From: GCA-2794515 sp033763335
GTDB taxonomy: Bacteria > Chloroflexota > Anaerolineae > Aggregatilineales > Phototrophicaceae
Reading direction: 5' to 3'
Length of the DNA stretch: 64,000 bases
Assembly (NCBI GenBank): GCA_033763335.1
Contig: JANRKU010000080.1
Coordinates: 1-64,000, forward strand
In this document: positions 42,076-50,502 of the stretch, in pieces
Layout of the letters: each line of letters opens with the position of its first letter
How positions within the stretch are numbered: position 1 is the first letter of the stretch
Position numbers and translations under genes: made by a program
The notes under the pieces: generated by a model
The model's input: the letters and a program-made list of their open reading frames with translations, nothing else
Told to the model about the DNA's origin: nothing
Database searches by the model: none

Positions 42076-43740
42076 ATGCCTCGCATACTCATTGCCTCAC
42101 TTGACCAAACCCGCCCATTAGCCCAAAAATTGCTCGAATCGCTCGCAAAATATTATCAATCCATCGGCATGTTGTCCGATGATAGCCAAACCGCGTCACA
42201 ATCTATCCCCGTTGCCGATATGCTCCTTGTGGTCATGAATCAGGACTGGGCGACTGATATTGCCCAAAATCCCACACAATTCACCGCCATTGCCGATGCG
42301 CTACGCCGTAGCGATTTGCCCATCATGGCAATTTTAGCCGATGACACCACCATGCCCCCTGTCACCGCACTCGCACCCGACCATCGCGCCATCGCCTATA
42401 TGAGCGCCGTGACCATTCATAGCGCCAGCGACTCGTTTGATGCCGATGTCCTCACATTGGCGCGTCAAATGGCGGGGTATATCAAAGAAACATCACCAGA
42501 AGGCTATAGCGCCCAAACAGGGCGGGCTATCACACCCAGACAAAAAGCCATTTTGCCATTTAACATCTTCATCATTGGCTTGGCATTATTATTGGGCGTG
42601 GCAATCATCGCCTTACCGCGCTTGCGTGGCACAATCAACCCCACCAATGCCCCCCTCACCACGCCCCGTTATAATGAAACCGTATCGGCACGGCTCACCG
42701 GGCGCGATTTGCAACTCGGTGTGGCGGCGGGATTGAGCAATGAGGCAGACCCACGCGGACAAGAGATGCTCAATGGGGTGCAATTGGCACTCATTGACCA
42801 TCCAACCCTGTATATTGGTGATAACACCCACGCCGTAGATTTATTGGTGCAAGACACAACTTGTACGGCGCTCGGTGGCATTGATGTCGCCAATACCTTC
42901 ATCACATCACCAGAAATGGTGGCTGTCATTGGCGCAGAATGTGAAGAAAGCTGTGCTGGCGGGGCGACGATTTATGACCGCGCAGGCATGACCACCATCA
43001 GCCCTGCTTGCACAGCCCCCATCCTCACCCAAGACAATCACCCGAGTTTTTATCGGATTGTGCCATCACAAGCCTATACTGCGGTGGCATCGGCACAAAC
43101 CGCACTCGCCAATGGCTGGAATACGGTGGTCATCGTACATGATGAACAGGTGATTGGACGGCAACTCGCTACCGATTTCCGCGCAGAATACGAATTAGGG
43201 GGCGGGTCGGTGATATTCATCCCCATCGAGACGACCACCTTCAACATGACACGGCTTGTTGAACAAATCACAGAGGCAACCCCACAAGCCGTCTATTTTG
43301 CGGGACGCGCAGAAACCCTGATTGACCTCCGCGCACAATTATCAGCAAACATCCCCCTCATCGGCGGAATTTTGCCACCAGCGACCATCACCCTGCCCGA
43401 TAATATCATATTTGTGCAACTGAACACGCCATCCACGCCAGAAATTGAATCGCTCCGTGCGCGGTATATCGCCCAATTTGGCACAGAACCGACCTCGCTC
43501 ATTTTTGCCTATGCCTATGATGCAACCATCATGCTCCTCAACACGGTTGAGCAAATTGCCACGGAAGAAAACGGTGTCATCCAGATAGACCGCCTCGCCC
43601 TATGGAATACATTGCTGGCATACGATGGAATGGGCGTGACAGGGCGCATTGCGTGTGCGGGTAAACGCGATTGTGCAGAATTGGCATACTCGGTTTATAC
43701 TACCCAAAATGGTCAATTAACAACTTTTGGCGGTGACTAA
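42076..43740 (+). CDS. TIR-like domain / membrane helix / periplasmic-binding-protein fusion
   Basis: A protein of about 554 residues in three parts. Residues 1-145 resemble a bacterial TIR domain (RILIASLDQTRPLAQKLLESL; VADMLLVVMNQDW; ALRRSDLPIMAILADDTTMP; DSFDADVLTLARQM). The catalytic Glu of the E-I-x-x-A-L motif is replaced (TAIADAL), so NADase activity is doubtful. One membrane helix follows at about 158-178. Residues 200-554 form a type-1 periplasmic-binding domain of the LivJ/leucine-receptor kind (LQLGVAAGLSNE; VVAVIGAECEES-like). It would sense a ligand outside and signal inside. TATAAT lies at 42030. The next gene starts within the stop codon. Confidence 0.7.
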   Translation: MPRILIASLDQTRPLAQKLLESLAKYYQSIGMLSDDSQTASQSIPVADMLLVVMNQDWATDIAQNPTQFTAIADALRRSDLPIMAILADDTTMPPVTALAPDHRAIAYMSAVTIHSASDSFDADVLTLARQMAGYIKETSPEGYSAQTGRAITPRQKAILPFNIFIIGLALLLGVAIIALPRLRGTINPTNAPLTTPRYNETVSARLTGRDLQLGVAAGLSNEADPRGQEMLNGVQLALIDHPTLYIGDNTHAVDLLVQDTTCTALGGIDVANTFITSPEMVAVIGAECEESCAGGATIYDRAGMTTISPACTAPILTQDNHPSFYRIVPSQAYTAVASAQTALANGWNTVVIVHDEQVIGRQLATDFRAEYELGGGSVIFIPIETTTFNMTRLVEQITEATPQAVYFAGRAETLIDLRAQLSANIPLIGGILPPATITLPDNIIFVQLNTPSTPEIESLRARYIAQFGTEPTSLIFAYAYDATIMLLNTVEQIATEENGVIQIDRLALWNTLLAYDGMGVTGRIACAGKRDCAELAYSVYTTQNGQLTTFGGD

Positions 43741-44405
43741 TGTACGACCCAACACTCGATGATTTTATTGCCATGCTCAAATCGGATAATGCAGGCGAGA
43801 GGCGCAACGCCGCGTGGATGTTGGGCAGACAACGCGACCCATTGCCCGTTCCCGCGCTCATCGCTACCCTCAACGACCCCGACCAAGATGTCATGTTGCG
43901 CGTGATTGAATCGTTGGGCAATTTGCGCGATGAACGCGCCGTCATGCCCCTCATATCGGCATTAGGGCATGATTCGCCTGTTATCCGCGCACAGGTGCTA
44001 CAAGCATTGGGCAAGCATAAAGATTATCGGGCGTTGCCGAGCATTATCCCATTTTTAGCGGATACCAACCCAGAAATCCGCGCCGCCGCCGCCCAAGCCC
44101 TCACCGAAATGCCCGACCAAAGCGCCATACCCGCCTTATTACGGGTGTTTTTGGCGGATGATGAGCATGTGGTACGGTATTTGGCACGACAAGCCCTGTC
44201 GCAAATTGGCGGGGACGTGTTGCTCAAGGCGTTGCTGATGGAAATCAACGGCGACCATCCCCCACAGGTCGTCATCGAAATTTTAGAAATTTTGGCGGGC
44301 TTGGGAGATAAAACCGCCATCCCATTCATTCAACCCCTGACAGGGCATAGCGATGAATTTGTGGCAGAAACGGCGCATTGGGCGCTTAGGATGTTGAATC
44401 GGTGA
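43740..44405 (+). CDS. HEAT-repeat protein coupled to the TIR-like receptor
   Basis: A protein of 221 residues with about six HEAT repeats of around 31 residues. Examples are ALIATLNDPDQDVMLRVIESLGNLRDERA, PLISALGHDSPVIRAQVLQALGKHKDYRA and SIIPFLADTNPEIRAAAAQALTEM. No enzymatic motif is present. The start ATG overlaps the stop of the upstream receptor gene (TAATG), so the two are translated together. A scaffold or adaptor role for the receptor's cytoplasmic domain is the simplest reading (inference). Confidence 0.8.
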   Translation: MYDPTLDDFIAMLKSDNAGERRNAAWMLGRQRDPLPVPALIATLNDPDQDVMLRVIESLGNLRDERAVMPLISALGHDSPVIRAQVLQALGKHKDYRALPSIIPFLADTNPEIRAAAAQALTEMPDQSAIPALLRVFLADDEHVVRYLARQALSQIGGDVLLKALLMEINGDHPPQVVIEILEILAGLGDKTAIPFIQPLTGHSDEFVAETAHWALRMLNR

Positions 44406-44419
44406 GGGAAAATCTTTTT

Positions 44420-44533
44420 CATCCCCTATCCCCCTGCCCCTTTCCCCACTGAGTAGGGAAAGGGGAGAAAAGCGTCTCTGAGCTGAGTTTTAGCCCCTCC
44501 CTAAGCCTTTGGGGAGGGGTTGGGGTGGGGATA
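44420..44533. repeat. dual-hairpin repeat element (complete)
   Basis: Outer ends ATCCCCTATCCCC and GGGGTGGGGAT are inverted. Hairpins are CCCTTTCCCC-ACTGAGTA-GGGAAAGGGG and CCCCTCCC-TAAGCCTTT-GGGGAGGGG, with GAGAAAA after the first. It lies between the HEAT gene and the second restriction-modification gene and may form their shared terminator. Confidence 0.75.
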
Positions 44534-44539
44534 AAAAGC

Positions 44540-47500
44540 CTAAAATTCCATTTTAGCAATCTCATCCACCAGTCGCAGGGTCTCTAGGCTGATATGCACC
44601 ACCTGTTTGACCAAGCGCACAATATAGCCCGCATCATCCCCACGATTCGGGTCGTTGATAATGCCACTGCGTTTATCTTCGCTCACCCGATATTGGTCTA
44701 TGACCCATTCCAACGCGCTCCGATTGCCCAATTTATAGTCGTATACACGGGCGGGGATGCCTGTCAGCGTCAAGGATTCATTCACCACCAATGCCGATTT
44801 ATCTTTATTCAAGCGCATGACCTCAACCCGCAAGGACGGCGGAACTTTGGGATTTTGCACATGCACCAGAGGATATTCGGGTTCATGTTCGTAATTCAGG
44901 TGCAAATAAGACAGGTCACGCCCCAATTTGGCGAGGGTGTGAAATGCGATTTTATCATCAAAAGCGCCCCTATCCCCGACCCTTTCCCCACTTTGTGGAG
45001 AAAGGGAGAAAGCATTATTACCCTTATCACTGCTTTTTTCCCCCTCTCCATGCAATGGGGAGGGGGCTAGGGGGTGGGGCGCATCTTGGGGCGCATTGAG
45101 ACGCGCTTCTACTATCTCCTCAATTTCCCTTATCACCCGTTCTGTATCATTCAAAACGGCATCATTGCTAAACCGAATAACCCGCAAGCCCAAACTCTCT
45201 AAAAACGCTTGGCGGATGGCATCTTCTTCTTGTGTATAAAAATGAATATCACCATCCACCTCGACCACCAACCGCGCCTCATGGCAATAAAAATCCACGA
45301 TAAAACGGAATATCGGATGTTGACGGCGGAAATATGCCCCTGCCACCCGATTTTTACGAATAAGTTCCCATAAATGGGATTCTGCAGGTGTGGGTTCATG
45401 ACGCATTTGACGTGCCAATGATTTAATCATATTCGCCCATAATGGCAGTGATGGGCGCGGGACGTGTGGTAAATCGCCCCCATCACTGCCTTGTTCCCCC
45501 TCTCCATGCAATGGGGAGGGGGTTAGGGGGTGGGGCGCATTACCCCCAAAAGCGCCCCCATCCCCAACCCTTCCCCCACTACGTAGGGGAAGGGAGAAAG
45601 CATTATTACCCCCGTCATTGCTTTGTTCCCCCTCTCCATGTAATGGGGAGGGGGCTAGGGGGTGGGGCGCTTTAATAAACGGCACCCGTGGCAACTCCCG
45701 TTTGAGATTTTGCGCGTACCGTTCCCGATACACAGGATGATGCAACAGCGCATAGATGCTATAAAAAATATCCGACTTGGTGATGCTACTATCGCCATAG
45801 TGTTTCTGATATTCCTTCAATGCCCAATCGCTGATGTTATCCCGCCGATTCGTCCCATCGGGGTCATAAATATATAGCGGGAAGCATTGAAATCCATCAA
45901 TAGATGTAATTGTTAAATTGGGAATACAGTTAGTCATCATTGTTGCCCATGAGGCACGACCACCAAGACTTGGCACACAAATTACCCGATTTTCATTCTC
46001 TGTAGTAGGTTTTGGGAAAATTATATTAAATGATGAGGGTCTATCTATGAGGATTCTATCATAATAAAGGTAACGCTTAGAAAACGGGCGATAAATAGAT
46101 ATTCTAAAATATTGCTCGCCAAAGTCTACATAATCTGCTTTTTGAACGTGCAATTTAAGTGTTGAACTCCATTTGAGCAAGTCATATTTTACAAATCCAT
46201 CAATATCTTTAGGCTTATTAGCGCGTTTATAGCGGTCTAACTCTCCATTATAATCATCTATAAATTGTTTTATACGCTGTCTAAGAGAGTCTAATGATAA
46301 GTCATAAACCACATCATCACGGTTAGTCGCTACCCCCAAACTATATAGCTCAAAAATGGCTTGTCCACTTCCCTTTTTGGCTTCTTTTGACCCTAATGGC
46401 AAGAATGTTTCATAGTCATCATTCATGCCATCTGTTAGCCATAGCGATTTTGCACTAGGGTTCATTTTTTGCCATGAAACCCCACTCCAATTCACAAAAC
46501 GCTCTAATTCATCATACTTTTGCCATCTACGCCACCATTCATCCATACGGGTGTAATACACTTGCCCATTACGTGTTTTTTCATCGGCTTTTCGGCGGAT
46601 TAAGAAGGTAATACACACCCCTACCTGAATCCCAAACACATTATGGGTTGTGCCAGAGAGTTTCGGGTTTTTCCGCACATTGCCACCCAAATCTAACACA
46701 TAGACTGCATCAAATTCGTTTCCTAAATGCTTACGCATCCCATCAAAGGCAATATTATCTATAAAACTATTATTGGTCACAAAGGCGATAACTCCTTCAT
46801 CCCCAATTCTATCACTCGCCCACCGAAAGGCTTTCACATACGGGTCATATAATTTATTGCGTAAACTCGCATTGGATGATTTGACATAGGTTTCGCCAAT
46901 CCGTCCATCAATAATCGGATATTTGCGGTTTTTGTTGTTATCATTCTCATTCACCTGCCCCATGTTATATGGCGGGTTGCCAATAATCACCGTGAGGGGT
47001 GCTTTGCGTTGGCGCTCCACCCGTTCCAAATTTTCTTGGGTAAAGAGTCCCATTTGGCGGGCTTCTGCCAATTCAAACGTATCTACCAAGCAAATCCCCT
47101 CAAATGGCTGGTAATCGTTCATGGCTTCATAATAAGCATGTTCAATATTCATGCTGGCGATATAGTAGGGCAAGAGCATAATCTCATTGCAATGCAATTC
47201 GTGGGCATATTTATGTGGGAGCGCATCGGGTTTTGTCTGGCGGATTTCTTCCATGACGCGCAATAAAAAGTTGCCCGTCCCCACAAATGGGTCTAGGATA
47301 TGCACCCCACTATCTGCCAATGAGCGCCCAAATTCGCGTTCTAGCAATTGCTCAACACTTTTGACCATAAATTGCACAATCGGCTGTGGGGTATAGACAA
47401 TGCCGTGTGTATCGGCAACATCAACGCTAAATCCCTGAAAGAATTGCTCATAGACGGTGTTCAAAAATGCCTGTTTTTCGTTATAGTCGCTGATGGTGCT

Positions 47501-48328
47501 GGCGGTGGTCTCGATTGCGCCATAAAAATGATTCAAGTCGCGCAAAAATTCTTCCCGATTCCACGCAGAACGGGTGAGGGCATCCACGACTTTTTCGATT
47601 TCTTTGGCGATGATATTCTGGCTGGTGAATTTATCGTTGTTGAACACCTTACGGAAAATGCGCTCGGTGAGGATGTGCTGAATGAGCATTTCTTCTACGG
47701 CATCTTTGCTCAAATTGGGGTTGATGGCGGCACGACATAGGTCATGGAAGGTATCGAAGGCGGTGGTATAATCGCGCCGTTTTTTATATTCGGCTTCGAT
47801 GATGCTATCCAATTTTTGGGCAATTTCTGGCACGCGGGTCTTAAATTCTGCCACCGCCCGTTCCCATTCATCATAAACAGGGTCGGTATAATCAAAAAAT
47901 AGCGTGAGGATGTCTATCAGGGCTTTTGGCTGGCTGATATTGGCGCTCATCACCTCGCGTCCGTTTTGGATTAAAATCGCTTCGTCTGGTGATTGAAACA
48001 GGATGTTCTTGTTGGGATACCCCGCCTCAAATTTTTTCTGGATTTCTTTTTTGAGCGAATCGGCGCTATCTTTGGCTTCCCATACGCCATAGGTCAATTG
48101 AAATTCGTTCAAAACCGCGCCGTCAAAGCGGATGGTGCGCTTGCCCACTTTGGCGGTATGTTGTTGGTTCAGGCTATAGCCCAGCGATTTGGCGCAATAA
48201 TCGAGCAATGTGCCAAATATGGTGGCGACATTGCCTTCTGTCCAAAATCCCGCTTGGCGCTTTTGCGCGATGTCTGCGTAATAGGCGGTGATGGGCTTAC
48301 TGGTCGGTTTGAGTTTGAGTTGTGGCAT
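44540..48328 (-). CDS. single-chain restriction-modification enzyme (type IIG/ISP-like), copy 2, with in-frame repeat/DUF559 insertion
   Basis: A protein of 1262 residues. It is homologous along its length to 29051-32197: nuclease (FDGAVLN, GVWEAKD near 80), methyltransferase motif I HILDPFVGTGNF (about 346), and motif IV VIIGNPPYNM (about 452). Between R-V-P-F-I-K-A (about 883) and F-H-T-L-A-K-L-G-R-D-L (about 1128) an extra 240 residues are inserted. Copy 1 joins these points with about five residues. The insert is translated repeat sequence (APHPLAPSPLHGEGE, three times) plus a DUF559 nuclease domain (about 967-1078). The frame stays open throughout. The recognition region (DNA 45880-46500) is A+T-richer than the rest. 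Whether the enzyme still works is open. Confidence 0.85.
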   Translation of the reverse strand: MPQLKLKPTSKPITAYYADIAQKRQAGFWTEGNVATIFGTLLDYCAKSLGYSLNQQHTAKVGKRTIRFDGAVLNEFQLTYGVWEAKDSADSLKKEIQKKFEAGYPNKNILFQSPDEAILIQNGREVMSANISQPKALIDILTLFFDYTDPVYDEWERAVAEFKTRVPEIAQKLDSIIEAEYKKRRDYTTAFDTFHDLCRAAINPNLSKDAVEEMLIQHILTERIFRKVFNNDKFTSQNIIAKEIEKVVDALTRSAWNREEFLRDLNHFYGAIETTASTISDYNEKQAFLNTVYEQFFQGFSVDVADTHGIVYTPQPIVQFMVKSVEQLLEREFGRSLADSGVHILDPFVGTGNFLLRVMEEIRQTKPDALPHKYAHELHCNEIMLLPYYIASMNIEHAYYEAMNDYQPFEGICLVDTFELAEARQMGLFTQENLERVERQRKAPLTVIIGNPPYNMGQVNENDNNKNRKYPIIDGRIGETYVKSSNASLRNKLYDPYVKAFRWASDRIGDEGVIAFVTNNSFIDNIAFDGMRKHLGNEFDAVYVLDLGGNVRKNPKLSGTTHNVFGIQVGVCITFLIRRKADEKTRNGQVYYTRMDEWWRRWQKYDELERFVNWSGVSWQKMNPSAKSLWLTDGMNDDYETFLPLGSKEAKKGSGQAIFELYSLGVATNRDDVVYDLSLDSLRQRIKQFIDDYNGELDRYKRANKPKDIDGFVKYDLLKWSSTLKLHVQKADYVDFGEQYFRISIYRPFSKRYLYYDRILIDRPSSFNIIFPKPTTENENRVICVPSLGGRASWATMMTNCIPNLTITSIDGFQCFPLYIYDPDGTNRRDNISDWALKEYQKHYGDSSITKSDIFYSIYALLHHPVYRERYAQNLKRELPRVPFIKAPHPLAPSPLHGEGEQSNDGGNNAFSLPLRSGGRVGDGGAFGGNAPHPLTPSPLHGEGEQGSDGGDLPHVPRPSLPLWANMIKSLARQMRHEPTPAESHLWELIRKNRVAGAYFRRQHPIFRFIVDFYCHEARLVVEVDGDIHFYTQEEDAIRQAFLESLGLRVIRFSNDAVLNDTERVIREIEEIVEARLNAPQDAPHPLAPSPLHGEGEKSSDKGNNAFSLSPQSGERVGDRGAFDDKIAFHTLAKLGRDLSYLHLNYEHEPEYPLVHVQNPKVPPSLRVEVMRLNKDKSALVVNESLTLTGIPARVYDYKLGNRSALEWVIDQYRVSEDKRSGIINDPNRGDDAGYIVRLVKQVVHISLETLRLVDEIAKMEF
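44964..45082. repeat. dual-hairpin repeat element inside a coding sequence, copy C
   Basis: A 119-bp unit with GCGCCCC and GGGGCGC ends and two hairpins. It is nearly identical to the unit at 45552-45670 in the same orientation. It codes for PHPLAPSPLHGEGEKSSD and what follows. Confidence 0.85.
45098..45430 (-). other. DUF559 (VSR/PD-(D/E)xK-like) nuclease domain nested in the restriction-modification gene
   Basis: About 110 residues read in frame with the host gene. Landmarks are ARQMRHEPTPAESHLWELI, FRRQHPIFRFIVDFYCHE and ARLVVEVDGDIH, followed by FLESLGLRVIRFSNDAV. The Asp in IVDFY and the E-V-D of LVVEVDG match the PD-(D/E)xK-type core of DUF559. An ATG at 45430 begins the unit, so it may once have been a free-standing gene. 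Repeat units flank it on both sides. Confidence 0.85.
45475..45538. repeat. dual-hairpin repeat element inside a coding sequence, half unit (copy A)
   Basis: Contains only the second hairpin (CCCCCTCTCC-ATGCAAT-GGGGAGGGGG) and the GGGGCGC end. It lies between the DUF559 domain and full copy B. Confidence 0.8.
45552..45670. repeat. dual-hairpin repeat element inside a coding sequence, copy B
   Basis: A 119-bp unit with GCGCCCC and GGGGCGC ends, near identical to 44964-45082. The start-to-start distance between the two copies is 588 bp, an exact multiple of three. Confidence 0.85.
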
Positions 48329-48418
48329 TGGTTATCTACCCCATACATGAGACCATATGATAGGCATATTATAACCAAAAAGTGAGGAAATGTCTTTTAT
48401 TCAAAATGCGCCCCAAAA

Positions 48419-48507
48419 GCGCCCCCATCCCCGACCCTTCCCCCACTACGTAGGGGAAGGGAGAAAACTGTCTCTAGGCTAGGTTTTAGCCCCTCGCCAT
48501 TTGATGG
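48419..48507. repeat. dual-hairpin repeat element, left part, interrupted at 48507
   Basis: GCGCCCCCATCCCC followed by hairpin CCCTTCCCCC-ACTACGTA-GGGGAAGGG and the start of the second hairpin. The element continues at 48893 after the inserted MITE and ends near 48925 (GGGGTGGGGAT). Confidence 0.75.
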
Positions 48508-48675
48508 TTCACTGCACGACACATGTAATAAGGGGGGGAAAATACGATATTTATAGGTTCAAATAGATGCAATTCTTGCCTGCCGACGGGCGGTGAACCA
48601 CCCGTCTGTGCCTCTGAAACCCCGTGAACGGGGTTGTTTTGCCTATTTTTATCATAAAAAATCGGCATGTCGTAG

Positions 48676-48695
48676 GGGCATGATATATCATGCCC
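48676..48695. repeat. palindromic repeat, CATGATATATCATG core, inside the MITE
   Basis: GGGCATGATA followed by its exact inverse, with GTAG on the left rim. Confidence 0.8.
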
Positions 48696-48717
48696 GATTT
48701 TTAGGGTTGGTTACGGC

Positions 48718-48737
48718 GGGCGCAATGTATTGCGCCC
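48718..48737. repeat. palindromic repeat, GCGCAA core, inside the MITE
   Basis: GGGCGCAA-TGTA-TTGCGCCC, with CTAC on the right rim. It sits opposite the previous palindrome near the centre of the MITE. Confidence 0.8.
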
Positions 48738-48928
48738 CTACACCCATGCCAATCTATCCCTGAAAATAGGCATATCAACCCCATTTATGGGGTTTTGGTA
48801 ATACAGGCAGGTGGTTCACCGCCTGCCGTAGCCGAGAAATTAGCTATTTTTATCGCACCAATTTTCAAATATTAATTGTGTCATGCAGTGAAATTTGATG
48901 GGGAGGGGTTGGGGTGGGGATAAAATCC

Positions 48929-49528
48929 CTAAAAATCAAACGTCCCTTCCACCGATGGGTCTACGCCATCCAGTGGCTTGACGGCGACCAATTGCGACAT
49001 ATTTTCATCGTCACATTCGTGTAAAATTTGCCAACCCTTAAAATACAGGGGTAACTCGGCAATTTCGAGCAGGTAGGCGGGGTTAAAGGTGGGGTTATCG
49101 GTGTGGTGCTTGGTGTTGAAGGTCTCATAAATGATGCGCCCACCATTCACCACGCTGGCGCGTAATTTGCGAAATAGCTCACGGTTCAGATAACGGAACA
49201 CACACACCACATCATAGAGTTGGTCGTCAAAATCGGTGTCATCCAAATCCACTTGGAGCAAATTGGTGTTGCGTAATTGTCGCTTGTTAATTTCGTCCTG
49301 CGCCCTGCGGAGTGCCACACGGCTAATATCCATCATATCTACTGTATAGCCCTGTTCCGCCAACCATAGACCATTTTGCCCAACCCCGCACGCCACATCC
49401 AACGCCCGCATTTTTTGTTTGGGGCTGAGGGGCGGGGTGTACATCAGCAGTAGCGGGTCTGGTGCGGGATAGTCGCCCGTTTTTTGGTGATATTGGGCAT
49501 CCCATTTGGCGCGTTCTTGGGCAGACAT
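48929..49528 (-). CDS. class I SAM-dependent methyltransferase (TehB-like)
   Basis: A protein of 199 residues. SAM-binding motif I is MRALDVACGVGQNGLWLAEQGYTVDMMDIS (about 40-69). Motif post-I ends in the acidic Asp of MDIS, and the LLQVDLDDTDF strand marks motif II. The C-terminus is acidic. Relatives methylate small molecules such as tellurite, thiols or metabolites. AAAGGA lies 7 nt before the ATG. Its stop lies next to a repeat element, so it is monocistronic. Confidence 0.85.
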   Translation of the reverse strand: MSAQERAKWDAQYHQKTGDYPAPDPLLLMYTPPLSPKQKMRALDVACGVGQNGLWLAEQGYTVDMMDISRVALRRAQDEINKRQLRNTNLLQVDLDDTDFDDQLYDVVCVFRYLNRELFRKLRASVVNGGRIIYETFNTKHHTDNPTFNPAYLLEIAELPLYFKGWQILHECDDENMSQLVAVKPLDGVDPSVEGTFDF

Positions 49529-49633
49529 GATTTATTCCTTTATCTATAAGGACACAGATAGGAGCTATCTGGTATCCCGTAAATTGCTCTTTTTACCTCA
49601 CCCCCTGCCCCTATACTCATTTATAGGCGGGTT

Positions 49634-49660
49634 GTAGGGGCGCAACATGTTGCGCCCTTA
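49634..49660. repeat. palindromic repeat, GCGCAACA core
   Basis: GTAGGGGCGCAACA followed by its near-perfect inverse. It lies in the gap 49529-49701, next to a remnant of a dual-hairpin element (CCTCACCCCCTGCCCC at about 49596). Confidence 0.8.
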
Positions 49661-49701
49661 TGTGTGATATTAATTCGATACAAGGGAGGGGCGCATTACT
49701 G

Positions 49702-50502
49702 TTATTTTCCCCCATAAATCGGCAAATAGGCGAGGAGCGCATCGGGTACGCTGTTCATCGCTTCAATATCGCTGGGCAGGCGGGGCGCGGTTGGGTTACG
49801 CTGATAGCGGTGATGTGCCATATACGCATCGCGCAGGGTGATAAAATCGGGTGTGTTCCAATTGCCCGACATTTTGAGGCAATCCATAAAAACGCGGATA
49901 TTACTGGCTATCCCGCGTGACCAATCGGGTTGTGTGGGGGCGAGGAGTGCTTTGGCAGAGGCAGATTTATCGCCCATGACCTTAGACACTTGCCCTATCA
50001 TTTTATTCATCATGCGCTCAATCTGGTTGGGATTGACCCCTTTTGCCATTTTTTGCACATCATCGGGCAATACATTCATGGGGATAGAATCGGATACAGG
50101 CTTATCTGTCGCGCCTTCACCACGCAAAATGGCATTGTGCAAATCGGTGATGGTATAGCCTTCGCGCAGATGAGGCTGTAGGGCAGAGAATGGCTTGGGT
50201 TTTTGGTCTACAAACACATGGGCATCGGCATTTTCATCGGTGATGTGAATGTGTAAGACCAATCCATCCGCAGACAGTCGCGCCGATAAATCCAACGGAA
50301 AACTGCCAATGAGCCGAATCCATCCCATGCGCGGTGAACTGAGAAAGGTCTTTATCCCTTCTGAATAAACCTTCCCCGTGAGTGCATTGAATGGGTCATA
50401 ATGGGTATACCCCATATCATCCAAATAACCAATTAATTTTCGCGCAACAATATCTTGACTCAGGCTAGTATAAAAATGCAGACTGTCCCATTGAATCGCC
50501 AT
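49702..50502 (-). CDS. conserved-looking protein of unknown function
   Basis: A protein of 266 residues, cytoplasmic, with no known motif recognised. The N-terminal half is beta-rich (GWIRLIGSFPLDLSARLSADGLVLHIHITDENADAHVFVD). The second half is helical with several Met. GAGGAG lies 5 nt before the ATG. Its first 38 bp overlap the upstream GNAT gene in another frame, so the two are translationally coupled. The GNAT partner is the only functional clue. Confidence 0.6.
   Translation of the reverse strand: MAIQWDSLHFYTSLSQDIVARKLIGYLDDMGYTHYDPFNALTGKVYSEGIKTFLSSPRMGWIRLIGSFPLDLSARLSADGLVLHIHITDENADAHVFVDQKPKPFSALQPHLREGYTITDLHNAILRGEGATDKPVSDSIPMNVLPDDVQKMAKGVNPNQIERMMNKMIGQVSKVMGDKSASAKALLAPTQPDWSRGIASNIRVFMDCLKMSGNWNTPDFITLRDAYMAHHRYQRNPTAPRLPSDIEAMNSVPDALLAYLPIYGGK

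Larger units (their letters stand above)
48508..48892. mobile_element. 385-bp palindromic MITE with 9-bp target-site duplication
   Basis: The ends TTCACTGCACGACACA and TGTGTCATGCAGTGAA are inverted with one mismatch. ATTTGATGG is present on both sides (48499-48507 and 48893-48901) as a target duplication. The interior is itself a long imperfect inverted repeat: GGCGGTGAACCACC, CCCC...GGGGTTG and GCCTATTTT on the left have matching inverses on the right. Two family palindromes lie near its centre. No open frame is large enough for a transposase. Confidence 0.85.
48329..48928. other. 600-bp gene-free region of nested repeats
   Basis: It holds the promoter side of the second restriction-modification gene, a dual-hairpin element split by a MITE, and two palindromes within that MITE. 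No coding sequence is supported. Confidence 0.7.

Noticed and set aside
45442..45675. Open frame on the + strand across the repeat units
   Set aside because: It consists of translated repeats (GRGLGGGA-type) opposite to the restriction-modification gene, whose frame continues through.
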